A stretch of DNA of 64,000 bases, taken from positions 62,001 through 126,000 of the forward strand of contig NZ_JANAVF010000004.1 in NCBI RefSeq assembly GCF_024213195.1, written 5' to 3'. Below are positions 38,647 through 47,587 of the stretch, piece by piece. The stretch's first letter is position 1. Each line of letters starts with the position of its first letter. The position numbers and the translations under genes were made by a program. The notes beneath the pieces are model-generated. The model ran no database searches and was not told the origin of the DNA. It saw only the letters and a list, made by a program, of their open reading frames with translations. The DNA is from Streptomyces sp. TBY4. Lineage in GTDB: Bacteria > Actinomycetota > Actinomycetes > Streptomycetales > Streptomycetaceae.

Positions 38647-39837
38647 ATGGAGCGCCACACCATCGAGCCCCGCCCCGACTGGCAGAAGACCGTCGAGGAG
38701 CAGGGGCTGATCTACCCCCTGACCCGCTACCCCGACGACTCCCTGCGCCCCTACTGGGACGAGAGCGCGTACTACTCCTTCACCCTCCCCGAGGTGGAGG
38801 CGCTGGAGAACGTCGTCGAGGAGCTGCACGCCATGTGCCTGGCGGCGGCCCAGCACATCGTCGACCACGACCGCTTCGCCGACCTCGGCATCACCGACCC
38901 GAAGCTCGCCGCGCTGATCGCCGAGTCCTGGCGGCGCCGCGCCGAACAGCCCTCGCTCTACGGCCGCTTCGACCTGCGCTACGAAGGCACCGGCAGCCCC
39001 GCCAAGCTGCTGGAGTACAACGCCGACACCCCCACCTCCCTCGTGGAGGCGGCCAGCCCGCAGTGGTTCTGGATGGAGGAGCGCTTCCCCGGCGCCGACC
39101 AGTGGAACTCCCTCCACGAGCGGCTCGTCGACGCCTGGCGCCGTCAGGCGGAGCTGCTGCCGCCCGGCCCGGTCCACTTCGCGCACTCCGAGACCGACGA
39201 GCTCGGCGAGGACCTGATGACGGTCGCCTACCTCCAGGAGACCGCCGAGCAGGCCGGCCTCGACACGCGGGAGCTGTCGGTGGAGCGGATCGGCTGGGAC
39301 GCCTTGTCCGGCCGGTTCGTGGACGAGAAGCTCGGCTTCATCCGCGCGATCTTCAAGCTCTACCCGTGGGAGTGGCTGGCCACCGACGAGTTCGCCCCGC
39401 AGGTCCTCGGCACGTACGACCACGGCGGCGGCTCCGGCACCACCGCCTGGATCGAGCCGCTGTGGAAGATGCTGCTCTCCAACAAGGCGCTGCTGGCGGT
39501 CCTGTGGGAGCTCTTCCCGGAGCACCCGAACCTGCTGCCCGCCTACCTGGACGGTCCGCGCGAACTCGCCACCACCACCGGCTTCGCGGCGAAGCCGCTG
39601 CTGGGCCGCGAGGGAGCGGGCGTCACCCTGCACCCGGTCGGCGGCGAGCCGTTCGTACCGGAGCAGGACGAGACGTACGTCTTCCAGGGCCTCGCCCCGC
39701 TGCCCGACTTCGACGGCAACCGGGTGGTGCTCGGCGCGTGGGTCGTGGAGGACGAGTCGGCGGGCCTCGGCATCCGCGAATCGGCGGGGCCGGTCACGGA
39801 CGAGTACGCCCGCTTCCTGCCCCACGTCATCCTCTGA
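38647..39837 (+). CDS. Glutathionylspermidine synthase-like ATP-grasp ligase (YgiC)
   Basis: The 396-residue enzyme has the fold of the glutathionylspermidine synthetase domain. Visible marks are RFDLRYEG and LLEYNADTPTSLVEA (substrate/ATP region), FIRAIFKLYPWEWL, and the ATP-grasp-like KPLLGREGAGV. Streptomyces uses mycothiol, not glutathione, so the true acceptor is unknown. The ATG at 38647 is 6 bp after the lipoprotein stop, so they are coexpressed. It converges on rocD (15 bp apart). Confidence 0.92.
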   Translation: MERHTIEPRPDWQKTVEEQGLIYPLTRYPDDSLRPYWDESAYYSFTLPEVEALENVVEELHAMCLAAAQHIVDHDRFADLGITDPKLAALIAESWRRRAEQPSLYGRFDLRYEGTGSPAKLLEYNADTPTSLVEAASPQWFWMEERFPGADQWNSLHERLVDAWRRQAELLPPGPVHFAHSETDELGEDLMTVAYLQETAEQAGLDTRELSVERIGWDALSGRFVDEKLGFIRAIFKLYPWEWLATDEFAPQVLGTYDHGGGSGTTAWIEPLWKMLLSNKALLAVLWELFPEHPNLLPAYLDGPRELATTTGFAAKPLLGREGAGVTLHPVGGEPFVPEQDETYVFQGLAPLPDFDGNRVVLGAWVVEDESAGLGIRESAGPVTDEYARFLPHVIL

Positions 39838-39852
39838 GCCTTGCGATGACGG

Positions 39853-41058
<1,206 letters not shown>

Positions 41059-41164
41059 GGGGTCTCCGATCGTCCGTCAAGCCGGTGACGAGGGTGGCGT
41101 CACTTTCCATCCTCGCTCGAATACCGGACGGAGAAACCTTTCTCGCGGCGCGCCCGCTAGGGTG

Positions 41165-41255
41165 TCGGACACGCACGGCGACTGGCGCACGGAGAACCAA
41201 CTCCGGGGGAACCGCGCGCGCACGACCGCATTCAGGGCCGCTCGCCTGGGCCTCG
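41165..41255 (+). ncRNA. ZTP (pfl-type) riboswitch-like leader of glyA
   Basis: The core of the ZTP/pfl aptamer is recognisable. GACTGGCG (41180-41187) is followed by a GGAG/CTCC hairpin (41191-41204) that runs into GGGGGAACC (41205-41213), and after a variable linker comes GCCTGGGC (41244-41251). These are the conserved blocks of the known aptamer in the same order. The aptamer binds ZTP/ZMP, signals of folate shortage, and usually controls one-carbon genes such as glyA. An expression platform could use GGGG 41257-41260 with CCCC 41278-41281, which is next to the GGAGGAG ribosome site. Confidence 0.8.
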
Positions 41256-41293
41256 CGGGGACGAGACCAGACATCGACCCCGGAGGAGCCGCC

Positions 41294-42577
41294 ATGAGCG
41301 CGAACCACCACCACCCGTACCGCCACCCCGCCCTGCTCGCGACCGACCCCGAGCTGGCGTCCTTCGTGGCCGCCGAGGAAACCCTCCAGGCCGAGACCCT
41401 CCGCCTCATCCCGAGCGAGAACTACGTGTCCGCGGCCGTACTGGAGGCCTCCGGCACGGTGCTGCAGAACAAGTACAGCGAGGGCTACCCGGGCCGCCGC
41501 TACTACGAGGGCCAGCAGAACATCGACCGCGTCGAGGCGCTGGCCGTCGAGCGGGCGAAGGGCCTCTTCGGCGTCGACCACGCCAACGTGCAGCCGTACT
41601 CCGGCTCGCCCGCCAACCTCGCCGTCTACCTGGCCTTCGCGAAGCCCGGCGACACCGTGATGGGCATGGCGCTGCCGATGGGCGGGCACCTCACGCACGG
41701 CTGGGGGGTCTCGGCGACGGGCTCCTGGTTCCGGGGCGTGCAGTACGGGGTCCAGGCGGAGACGGGCCTGATCGACTACGACGCGGTACGGGACCTCGCG
41801 CTCGCGGAGCGGCCCAAGCTGATCTTCTGCGGCGGTACGGCGCTCCCGCGCACCATCGACTTCGAGGCCTTCGCCTCGATCGCGAAGGAGGCGGGCTCGG
41901 TCCTGGTCGCCGACGTCGCGCACATCGCCGGCCTGATCGCGGGCGGGGCGCACCCCTCCCCGGCGGGTCACGTGGACGTCATCTCGACGACCACGCACAA
42001 GACCCTGCGCGGTCCGCGCGGCGCGATGCTGATGTGCCGCGAGGAGCACGCGAAGGCCATCGACAAGGCGGTCTTCCCCGGCCTCCAGGGCGGCCCGCAC
42101 AACCAGACGACGGCCGGCATCGCGGTCGCCCTCCACGAGGCGGCGCAGCCCTCCTTCGTGTCGTACGCGCACGCGGTGGTCGCCAACGCGAAGGCGCTGG
42201 CCGCGGCGCTGCTGGAGCGGGGCTTCGACCTCGTCTCGGGCGGTACGGACAACCACCTGATCCTGATCGACCTCACGGGGAAGTCGGTGTCCGGCAAGAT
42301 CGCGGCGAAGGCGCTGGACCGGGCGGGGATCGTCGTGAACTACAACACGGTGCCGTTCGACCCGCGCAAGCCGTTCGACCCGTCGGGCATCCGGATCGGT
42401 ACGCCGTCGCTGACGTCGCGGGGGTTGTCCGTCTCCCACATGCCGGTGGTCGCCGACTGGATCGCGGGGGCCGTTGCGGCGGCCGCCAAGGGTGACGAAG
42501 CCGCCCTCGGCGCGATTCGCGCGGAGGTCGCCGCCCTCATGTCCGCCTTCCCGGCCCCGGGCCTCCCGCAGTCCTGA
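41294..42577 (+). CDS. glyA: Serine hydroxymethyltransferase
   Basis: The 427-residue PLP enzyme interconverts serine and glycine while charging THF with a one-carbon unit. The signature IPSENYVS, NKYSEGYPGRRYYEG and the PLP lysine motif STTTHKTLRGPRG are all present. The ATG at 41294 is preceded by GGAGGAG. A ZTP-riboswitch-like leader lies upstream, consistent with control by purine/folate status. Streptomyces usually has more than one glyA. Confidence 0.96.
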   Translation: MSANHHHPYRHPALLATDPELASFVAAEETLQAETLRLIPSENYVSAAVLEASGTVLQNKYSEGYPGRRYYEGQQNIDRVEALAVERAKGLFGVDHANVQPYSGSPANLAVYLAFAKPGDTVMGMALPMGGHLTHGWGVSATGSWFRGVQYGVQAETGLIDYDAVRDLALAERPKLIFCGGTALPRTIDFEAFASIAKEAGSVLVADVAHIAGLIAGGAHPSPAGHVDVISTTTHKTLRGPRGAMLMCREEHAKAIDKAVFPGLQGGPHNQTTAGIAVALHEAAQPSFVSYAHAVVANAKALAAALLERGFDLVSGGTDNHLILIDLTGKSVSGKIAAKALDRAGIVVNYNTVPFDPRKPFDPSGIRIGTPSLTSRGLSVSHMPVVADWIAGAVAAAAKGDEAALGAIRAEVAALMSAFPAPGLPQS

Positions 42578-42578
42578 C

Positions 42579-42709
42579 CCGCCCGGGTCGGAGTCTGCTC
42601 CCCGGCGGGCCCGCCCCGCCCGGGCCGGAGGCTACTCCCCGGCGGGGCCGCCCTGCCCGGGGTCGGGGGCATCTCCCTGGCGGGGCTGCCCCTGCCCGGG
42701 AGCGGGGGA
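42579..42709 (+). repeat. Tandem array of a 37-39 bp unit
   Basis: Units start at 42579, 42616, 42653 and 42692 (the last partial). Each begins C(C/T)GCCCGGG and the first three contain (A/T)CTCC(C/T)(C/T)GGCGGG. Copies differ by several bases. It starts one base after the glyA stop. Confidence 0.75.
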
Positions 42710-42731
42710 CCGGCTCGCCCCTGCGGGGGCT

Positions 42732-42857
42732 GTCCCCTACCCGCCCTTCCACCGTTCCCCGGGGCTCCGCCCCGGACCCCCCTGGGGCTCCGCCCCAGAC
42801 CCCGCGCCTCAAACGCCGGCGAGGCTGGGTTGATCCAGCCCCTCCGGCGTTTGAGGA
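42732..42857. repeat. Intergenic repeat plus inverted partner, hairpin-forming
   Basis: The left copy runs from TCCCCTACCCGCCCTT through GGGGCTCCGCCCC (twice) to CCTCAAACGCCGG. A 22-bp right arm (42835-42857) is its near-perfect inverse, with two mismatches. The loop is about 7-8 nt. It may work as the glyA terminator. Confidence 0.85.
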
Positions 42858-43109
42858 GCGGGGGTCCGGGGGCTGGCCCCCGGGAACGGCGCCGCGCGGG
42901 CACGCCCACGCCCGGCGCTGACCCCGGCTGCGCGCAGCGGTGGTCGGTCGGTGCCGGGAGGAGGGAAAGCGGTCGCTCGGCCGAGGCAAGATCCGGACGG
43001 GGCGCTACCGCCGGGTACCCGGGCGGGGGCCGGGCGGCCCCGCGGGGACCCGCCCGGTTCCGGCCAGCGGCGGCGCCGAGCCCGGTGCCGCACCTGAGAG
43101 AATGGGGCC

Positions 43110-44123
43110 ATGGCTTCTGATCGTCCTCGCGCGCTCTCCGGCATCCAGCCCACCTCCGGTTCGTTCCACCTCGGGAACTACCTCGGAGCCATCCGGCAGT
43201 ACGTCGCCCTCCAGGAGACGCACGACGCCTTCTACATGGTCGTCGACCTGCACGCGATCACCATGCCGCAGGATCCGAAGGATCTCCGCGCCAATACCCG
43301 GCTGTCCGCCGCGCAGCTCCTCGCCGCCGGTCTCGACCCCGAGCGCTGCACGCTCTTCATCCAGAGCCACGTGCCCGAGCACGCGCAGCTCGGCTGGGTC
43401 ATGAACTGCATCACCGGTTTCGGCGAGGCCAGCCGGATGACCCAGTTCAAGGACAAGTCCGCGAAGAGCGGCGCCAACAACGCCACCGTCGGCCTGTTCA
43501 CGTACCCGATCCTCCAGGTCGCCGACATCCTGCTCTACCAGGCGAACTCGGTCCCCGTCGGCGAGGACCAGCGCCAGCACATCGAGCTGACCCGCGACCT
43601 CGCCGAGCGCTTCAACCAGCGCTTCGGCCAGACCTTCACCCTCCCCGCCGCGCACATCGTCAAGGAGGTCGCGAAGATCTACGACCTCCAGGACCCGGCG
43701 ATCAAGATGTCGAAGTCGGCGTCGTCCCCCAAGGGCCTGATCAACCTCCTCGACGAGCCCAAGGCCACCGAGAAGAAGATCAAGAGCGCGGTCACCGACA
43801 CCGAGGCCGTGGTCCGCTTCGACACCGAGAACAAGCCCGGCGTCAGCAACCTGCTCACGATCTACTCCACCCTCACGGGGGAGTCGATCCCCGCGCTGGA
43901 GGCCGCGTACGAGGGCAAGGGCTACGGCGCGCTCAAGACCGACCTGGCCGGCGTGATGGTCGATTTCGTCACACCCTTCAAGCAGCGCACCCAGGAGTAC
44001 CTGGACGATCCGGAGACCCTGGATTCCCTGCTGGCCAAGGGCGCGGAGAAGGCCAGGGCGGTCGCCGCCGAGACCCTGGCGCAGGCCTACGACCACCTCG
44101 GTTTCCTCCCCGCGAAGCACTGA
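43110..44123 (+). CDS. trpS: Tryptophanyl-tRNA synthetase
   Basis: The 337-residue class I enzyme has the ATP-site HxGH-like motif [10 protein letters not shown] at residues 18-27. The second signature [11 protein letters not shown], the tryptophan pocket segment VVDLHAIT and [20 protein letters not shown] are present. The length is normal for a bacterial TrpRS. ATG 43110 follows GAGAGAATGGGGCC. It stands alone behind the repeat gap; many Streptomyces carry a second trpS. Confidence 0.96.
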   Translation: MASDRPRALSGIQPTSGSFHLGNYLGAIRQYVALQETHDAFYMVVDLHAITMPQDPKDLRANTRLSAAQLLAAGLDPERCTLFIQSHVPEHAQLGWVMNCITGFGEASRMTQFKDKSAKSGANNATVGLFTYPILQVADILLYQANSVPVGEDQRQHIELTRDLAERFNQRFGQTFTLPAAHIVKEVAKIYDLQDPAIKMSKSASSPKGLINLLDEPKATEKKIKSAVTDTEAVVRFDTENKPGVSNLLTIYSTLTGESIPALEAAYEGKGYGALKTDLAGVMVDFVTPFKQRTQEYLDDPETLDSLLAKGAEKARAVAAETLAQAYDHLGFLPAKH

Positions 44124-44251
44124 CGGGCACCGAAGAGAAAGAGGGCCCTGGCGATCTGGGGGGTGCTGCCGCCACACTGGGGCGGCAGCACTCGTGCGAC
44201 GCACACGCGGAGCACAGACCACGCACAGGACTACAGGCGGAGGAGAGCTAC

Positions 44252-44875
44252 GTGGGGACCGTAACGCTCGGCGTTTCGATCGCGGTCCCGGAGCCGTACG
44301 GCAGCAGCCTTCAGGAGCTGCGCGCCGGCTTCGGGGACGCCGCCGCGCACGGCATTCCCACGCACGTCACGCTCGTGCCGCCGACGGAGGTGGCCGCGGA
44401 GCGGCTGCCCGCGATCCGCGCCCACCTGGCGGAGGTCGCGGCCGCCGGCCGCTCCTTCGTGATGCGGCTGGCCGGCACGGGCACCTTCCGTCCGCTCTCG
44501 CCGGTGGTCTTCGTCCAGGTCGTCGAGGGCGGGCCCGGCTGCACCCGGCTGCAGGGCCAGGTCCGCGACCCCGAGGGGCCGCTCAGCCGGGAGCTCTCCT
44601 TCCCGTACCACCCGCACGTCACGGTCGCCCACGGGATCTCCGAGGAGGCGATGGACCTGGCGTTCAGCACCCTCGCCGATTACGCGGCGGAGTGGGTCTG
44701 CTCCGGGTTCGCCCTCTACGAGCAGGGCTCGGACGGGGTCTGGCGCAAGCTGCGGGAGTATCCGTTCGGCAGCGGGGCGGGCGGTGGGGCGAGCGCCGTG
44801 CCGGCGCAGCTCGGCTCGGTGACGGACAGCAGTGCGGCGGCCGCCGCGGGCGAGGCGACCGTACGCCGTTCCTGA
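44252..44875 (+). CDS. 2'-5' RNA ligase family (LigT-like) protein
   Basis: The 207-residue protein has the two-motif phosphoesterase fold. The first His motif is THVTLVPP (about residue 37) and the second is HPHVTVAHG near 129. These proteins act on 2',3'-cyclic phosphates or 2'-5' bonds in RNA; the physiological substrate is unknown. The C-terminal 35 residues are Gly/Ala/Ser-rich and probably disordered. GTG 44252 is preceded by GGAGGAGAG. It lies between trpS and the YihY gene, all read rightwards. Confidence 0.85.
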   Translation: MGTVTLGVSIAVPEPYGSSLQELRAGFGDAAAHGIPTHVTLVPPTEVAAERLPAIRAHLAEVAAAGRSFVMRLAGTGTFRPLSPVVFVQVVEGGPGCTRLQGQVRDPEGPLSRELSFPYHPHVTVAHGISEEAMDLAFSTLADYAAEWVCSGFALYEQGSDGVWRKLREYPFGSGAGGGASAVPAQLGSVTDSSAAAAAGEATVRRS

Positions 44876-45020
44876 CGCAGGAACCGGAACCGGAAACCGA
44901 TCCTTCGCAGGACCAGGGCATGGAACGGCCGAGCCGTCGGGCGAAAAGTCACAATCGACGACCGTAGTCCCCGAAAGCGGCAATCCCGGCTATTTCCGGC
45001 AGCTCATTTACGGTGACCGT

Positions 45021-46007
45021 ATGGACTGGCTGACGAAACTCCCGCTGATCGGGCCGCTGGTGTCCGCGCTGATGCGGACCCACCTGTGGCGTTCGTACCA
45101 GCGGCTCGACCGCGCGCACTGGAGCCGGCTCGCCGCAGCCATCACCTTCATCAGCTTCCTCGCCCTCTTCCCGCTGATCACGGTGGCCGCCGCGATCGGC
45201 GCCGGACTGCTCACCCAGGACCAGCTCGACAAGCTCCAGAAGAACCTCGCCGAACAGGTCCCCGGGATCTCCGAGCAGCTCGACATCAACGCCCTCGTCG
45301 CGAACGCGAGCACGGTCGGCCTGATCGCCGCCGCCGTCCTGCTCTTCACCGGCATCGGCTGGATCGGCTCGATGCGCGACTGCCTGCGGGCGGTGTGGGA
45401 GAAGGACGACGAGGACGAGGGCAACCCCTTCGTCCGCAAGGGCAAGGACGCGCTCGTCCTCATCGGCCTCGGCGGCGTCGGCCTCTGCTCGGCGGCCGCC
45501 TCGATCTTCGGCTCCAGCGCCGTCGGCAAGGCCGGGGACTGGCTCGGCGTACCGCACCAGGGCGCGGGCGGCGGCCTGCTGCGGGGCGGGGCCTTCCTCG
45601 TCGGAGTGCTGGCCGCCTTCCTGATCCTGCTCTACGTACTGACCCTGCTCCCGGGCGTCGAACCGCCCCGCCGCCGCCTGATCGAGGCCGCCCTCCTCGG
45701 CGCGGCCGGCTTCGAACTGCTGAAGCTGCTGCTCAGCGGCTACATGCGGGAGGTCGCCACGAAGAGCATGTACGGGGCCTTCGGCGTGCCGATCGCGCTG
45801 CTGATCTGGATCAACCTCACGGCGAAGCTGCTGCTGTTCTGCGCGGCGTGGACCGCGAGCCGCGACGATGCCGACGGGGACGGCGTGGAGGACCCGGAGC
45901 ACGGAGCCGCTCCGGAGCACGGAGCCGCTCCGGAGCCCGCCGCCCCCGGCTCCGCTACACCTGGCCGCGAGCCCGGCGGCCGCGGCCCCGCGGCCAGCGC
46001 CGGTTGA
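45021..46007 (+). CDS. YihY/virulence factor BrkB family membrane protein
   Basis: The 328-residue protein has about six membrane helices. The family pattern shows in RLAAAITFISFLALFPL near residue 35, GIGWIGSMRDCLRAVWE near 113, and SMYGAFGVPIALLIWINLTAKLLLFCA near the end. The substrate is unknown; the family was once thought to be RNase BN and is not. The tail after residue 290 is an acidic and Pro/Ala-rich extension with two HGAAPE repeats. Its final 53 bp overlap the 3' end of the convergent carboxypeptidase gene. ATG 45021 has only a weak ribosome site. Confidence 0.87.
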   Translation: MDWLTKLPLIGPLVSALMRTHLWRSYQRLDRAHWSRLAAAITFISFLALFPLITVAAAIGAGLLTQDQLDKLQKNLAEQVPGISEQLDINALVANASTVGLIAAAVLLFTGIGWIGSMRDCLRAVWEKDDEDEGNPFVRKGKDALVLIGLGGVGLCSAAASIFGSSAVGKAGDWLGVPHQGAGGGLLRGGAFLVGVLAAFLILLYVLTLLPGVEPPRRRLIEAALLGAAGFELLKLLLSGYMREVATKSMYGAFGVPIALLIWINLTAKLLLFCAAWTASRDDADGDGVEDPEHGAAPEHGAAPEPAAPGSATPGREPGGRGPAASAG

Positions 46008-47205
46008 CCACGTAGGCCCCGCCGGCCACCGCGGCCAGCACCCCGCCCGCCACGCCGAAGGCGGTACCGATCCCGCCGCCGGAGTCCGTACCGGACGCCG
46101 ACGGGTTGTTCTCGTGGGACTGGGCCGGAGAGCCGTGGGAGGTGGTGTCCGCGCTCTTCGGCGGCACCAGCTCGCCCACCGGCTTGACCTTCCCGCTCGC
46201 CGCGAATCCCCAGTCGAGGAGGTCGGCGGTCTGCTCGTACACGGGGTTGGCACCCGGGCTGTCCGGGTTCATCACGGTGACCAGCAGCTTCTTGTCGCCG
46301 CGCTGGGCGGCGCCGGTGAAGGTGGCGCCGGCCATCGAGGTGTTGCCGTTCTTCACCCCGGCGATCCCCTTGTAGGGGGAGAGCCCGCCGGCACCGGTCA
46401 TCAGCCGGTTGGAGTTCTGGATCTCGAAGCTCTCGCGCGGCTTCCCGGGTTCCTGCTTGCCGGGGAACTTCGCGACGGCCGTGCCGCAGTACTCCCGGAA
46501 GTCCTGCTTCTGCAGGCCGGAGCGGGCGATGAGGGTGAGGTCGTAGGCGCTGGAGACCTGGCCCGGAGCGTCGTACCCGTCCGGGGACACCACGTGCGTG
46601 TCCAGGGCCTGGAGCTCCTCGGCGTGCGCCTGCATGTCCTTGACGGTCTTCTCGATGCCGCCATTCATGGCCGAAAGTACATGCACGGCATCGTTCCCGG
46701 ACTTCAGAAAGACCCCGAGCCACAGGTCGTGGACGGTGTATTCGAGGTCCTCCTTGATGCCCACCAGGCTGGAGCCGGAGCCGACCCCGTCCAGGTCCTG
46801 GTCGGTGACCTTGTGGACCTGCTCCTTGGGCAGACTCGGCAGCACGGTGTCGGCGAAGAGCATCTTCATGGTCGAGGCCGGGGGGAGCCGCCAGTGCGCG
46901 TTGTGCGCGGCGAGGACCTCGCCGGTCTCGGCGTCGGCCACGATCCACGAACGGCCCGTCAGGCTCGTGGGCAGGGCGGGCGCGCCGGGCAGCAGGTTGA
47001 CCTGTGTACCGGGCTGCCCGAGCGACGCGCCGCCGATCGAGGACATCGAGGCGGGCGGCGCGGGAGCCTTGGGGGGCTGCCCCTTCCCGTCCGCGGGCGG
47101 CGGCGGGCTCGGCGCGGCGTGCGCGGGCGAGACCAGCAGCGCCGGCACCAGCAGGGCGGGCAGTGCGGCGGATAGGACCGTCAGTGCGGTCTTCTTGGCA
47201 GACAC
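45955..47205 (-). CDS. D-alanyl-D-alanine carboxypeptidase (S11)
   Basis: The 416-residue penicillin-binding protein trims the terminal D-Ala from peptidoglycan stems. A signal peptide (to about residue 30) and a Pro/Lys linker precede the catalytic domain. The active-site serine and lysine are in PPASTMK and the second motif is KSGND. The third motif is VKNGN instead of the usual KTG. The C-terminus has a membrane helix (FGVAGGVLAAVAGGAYVV) and an Arg-rich tail. GTG 47205 has no clear ribosome site; a leaderless transcript is possible. The 3' end overlaps the YihY gene by 53 bp on the opposite strand. Confidence 0.9.
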   Translation of the reverse strand: MSAKKTALTVLSAALPALLVPALLVSPAHAAPSPPPPADGKGQPPKAPAPPASMSSIGGASLGQPGTQVNLLPGAPALPTSLTGRSWIVADAETGEVLAAHNAHWRLPPASTMKMLFADTVLPSLPKEQVHKVTDQDLDGVGSGSSLVGIKEDLEYTVHDLWLGVFLKSGNDAVHVLSAMNGGIEKTVKDMQAHAEELQALDTHVVSPDGYDAPGQVSSAYDLTLIARSGLQKQDFREYCGTAVAKFPGKQEPGKPRESFEIQNSNRLMTGAGGLSPYKGIAGVKNGNTSMAGATFTGAAQRGDKKLLVTVMNPDSPGANPVYEQTADLLDWGFAASGKVKPVGELVPPKSADTTSHGSPAQSHENNPSASGTDSGGGIGTAFGVAGGVLAAVAGGAYVVNRRWPRGRGRRARGQV

Positions 47206-47326
47206 GCAGGTGAAAGTACATCCCGATCGTGTGCTTAGCGTCACGGACCGGCCAACTTGCCACAACCACCGCCGGGACAGCCCACCCCGGCGCGTCCGTC
47301 CTGGGGACGAATCCGATACTGAGCTC

Positions 47327-47587
47327 ATGAAACTCAGCCGCGCCGCTTCCTGGTTCCTGCTCGCCTTCGGGGTGTGGAGCTGGTTCATCTGGGTGTCTTT
47401 CGTCCGGAACCTGTGGAAGGACGGCAGCGGTCTGGCCTTCGACGACGCGGGGGACCCGACCGGGTACTTCTGGGTCCACCTTCTCCTGGCAGTGGCGTCC
47501 TTTCTCCTGGGGACGGCCGTCGGAGTGATCGGGTTGCGCGGGGTGCGGGCGCTGCGGCGCGAATCACGTACGGAGGCGGGCAAGTGA
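47327..47587 (+). CDS. Small two-helix membrane protein
   Basis: The 86-residue protein has two helices (about 6-27 and 50-72) and a basic cytoplasmic end (RALRRESRTEAGK). Trp residues are unusually frequent near the N-terminus (WSWFIWVSF). Its stop overlaps the next start (GTGA at 47584-47587), so it is translationally coupled to the metallophosphoesterase gene. It is divergent from the carboxypeptidase gene. Function unknown; I recall this pair as conserved in Streptomyces. Confidence 0.78.
   Translation: MKLSRAASWFLLAFGVWSWFIWVSFVRNLWKDGSGLAFDDAGDPTGYFWVHLLLAVASFLLGTAVGVIGLRGVRALRRESRTEAGK

Larger units (their letters stand above)
42578..43109. other. Long repeat-filled gap glyA-trpS (532 bp)
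   Basis: There is no credible gene. From left to right it contains a 37-39 bp tandem array (42579-42709), a full intergenic palindromic repeat with its inverted partner (42732-42857) and a shorter GC-rich stretch with the trpS promoter region. Frames open across it lack ribosome sites and family similarity. Confidence 0.65.

Noticed and set aside
41085..41293. Glycine riboswitch before glyA
   Set aside because: Glycine aptamer landmarks are absent; the conserved blocks fit the ZTP class instead.
42579..42709. CRISPR array
   Set aside because: Repeat units abut with no spacers, vary in sequence, and no cas genes are present.
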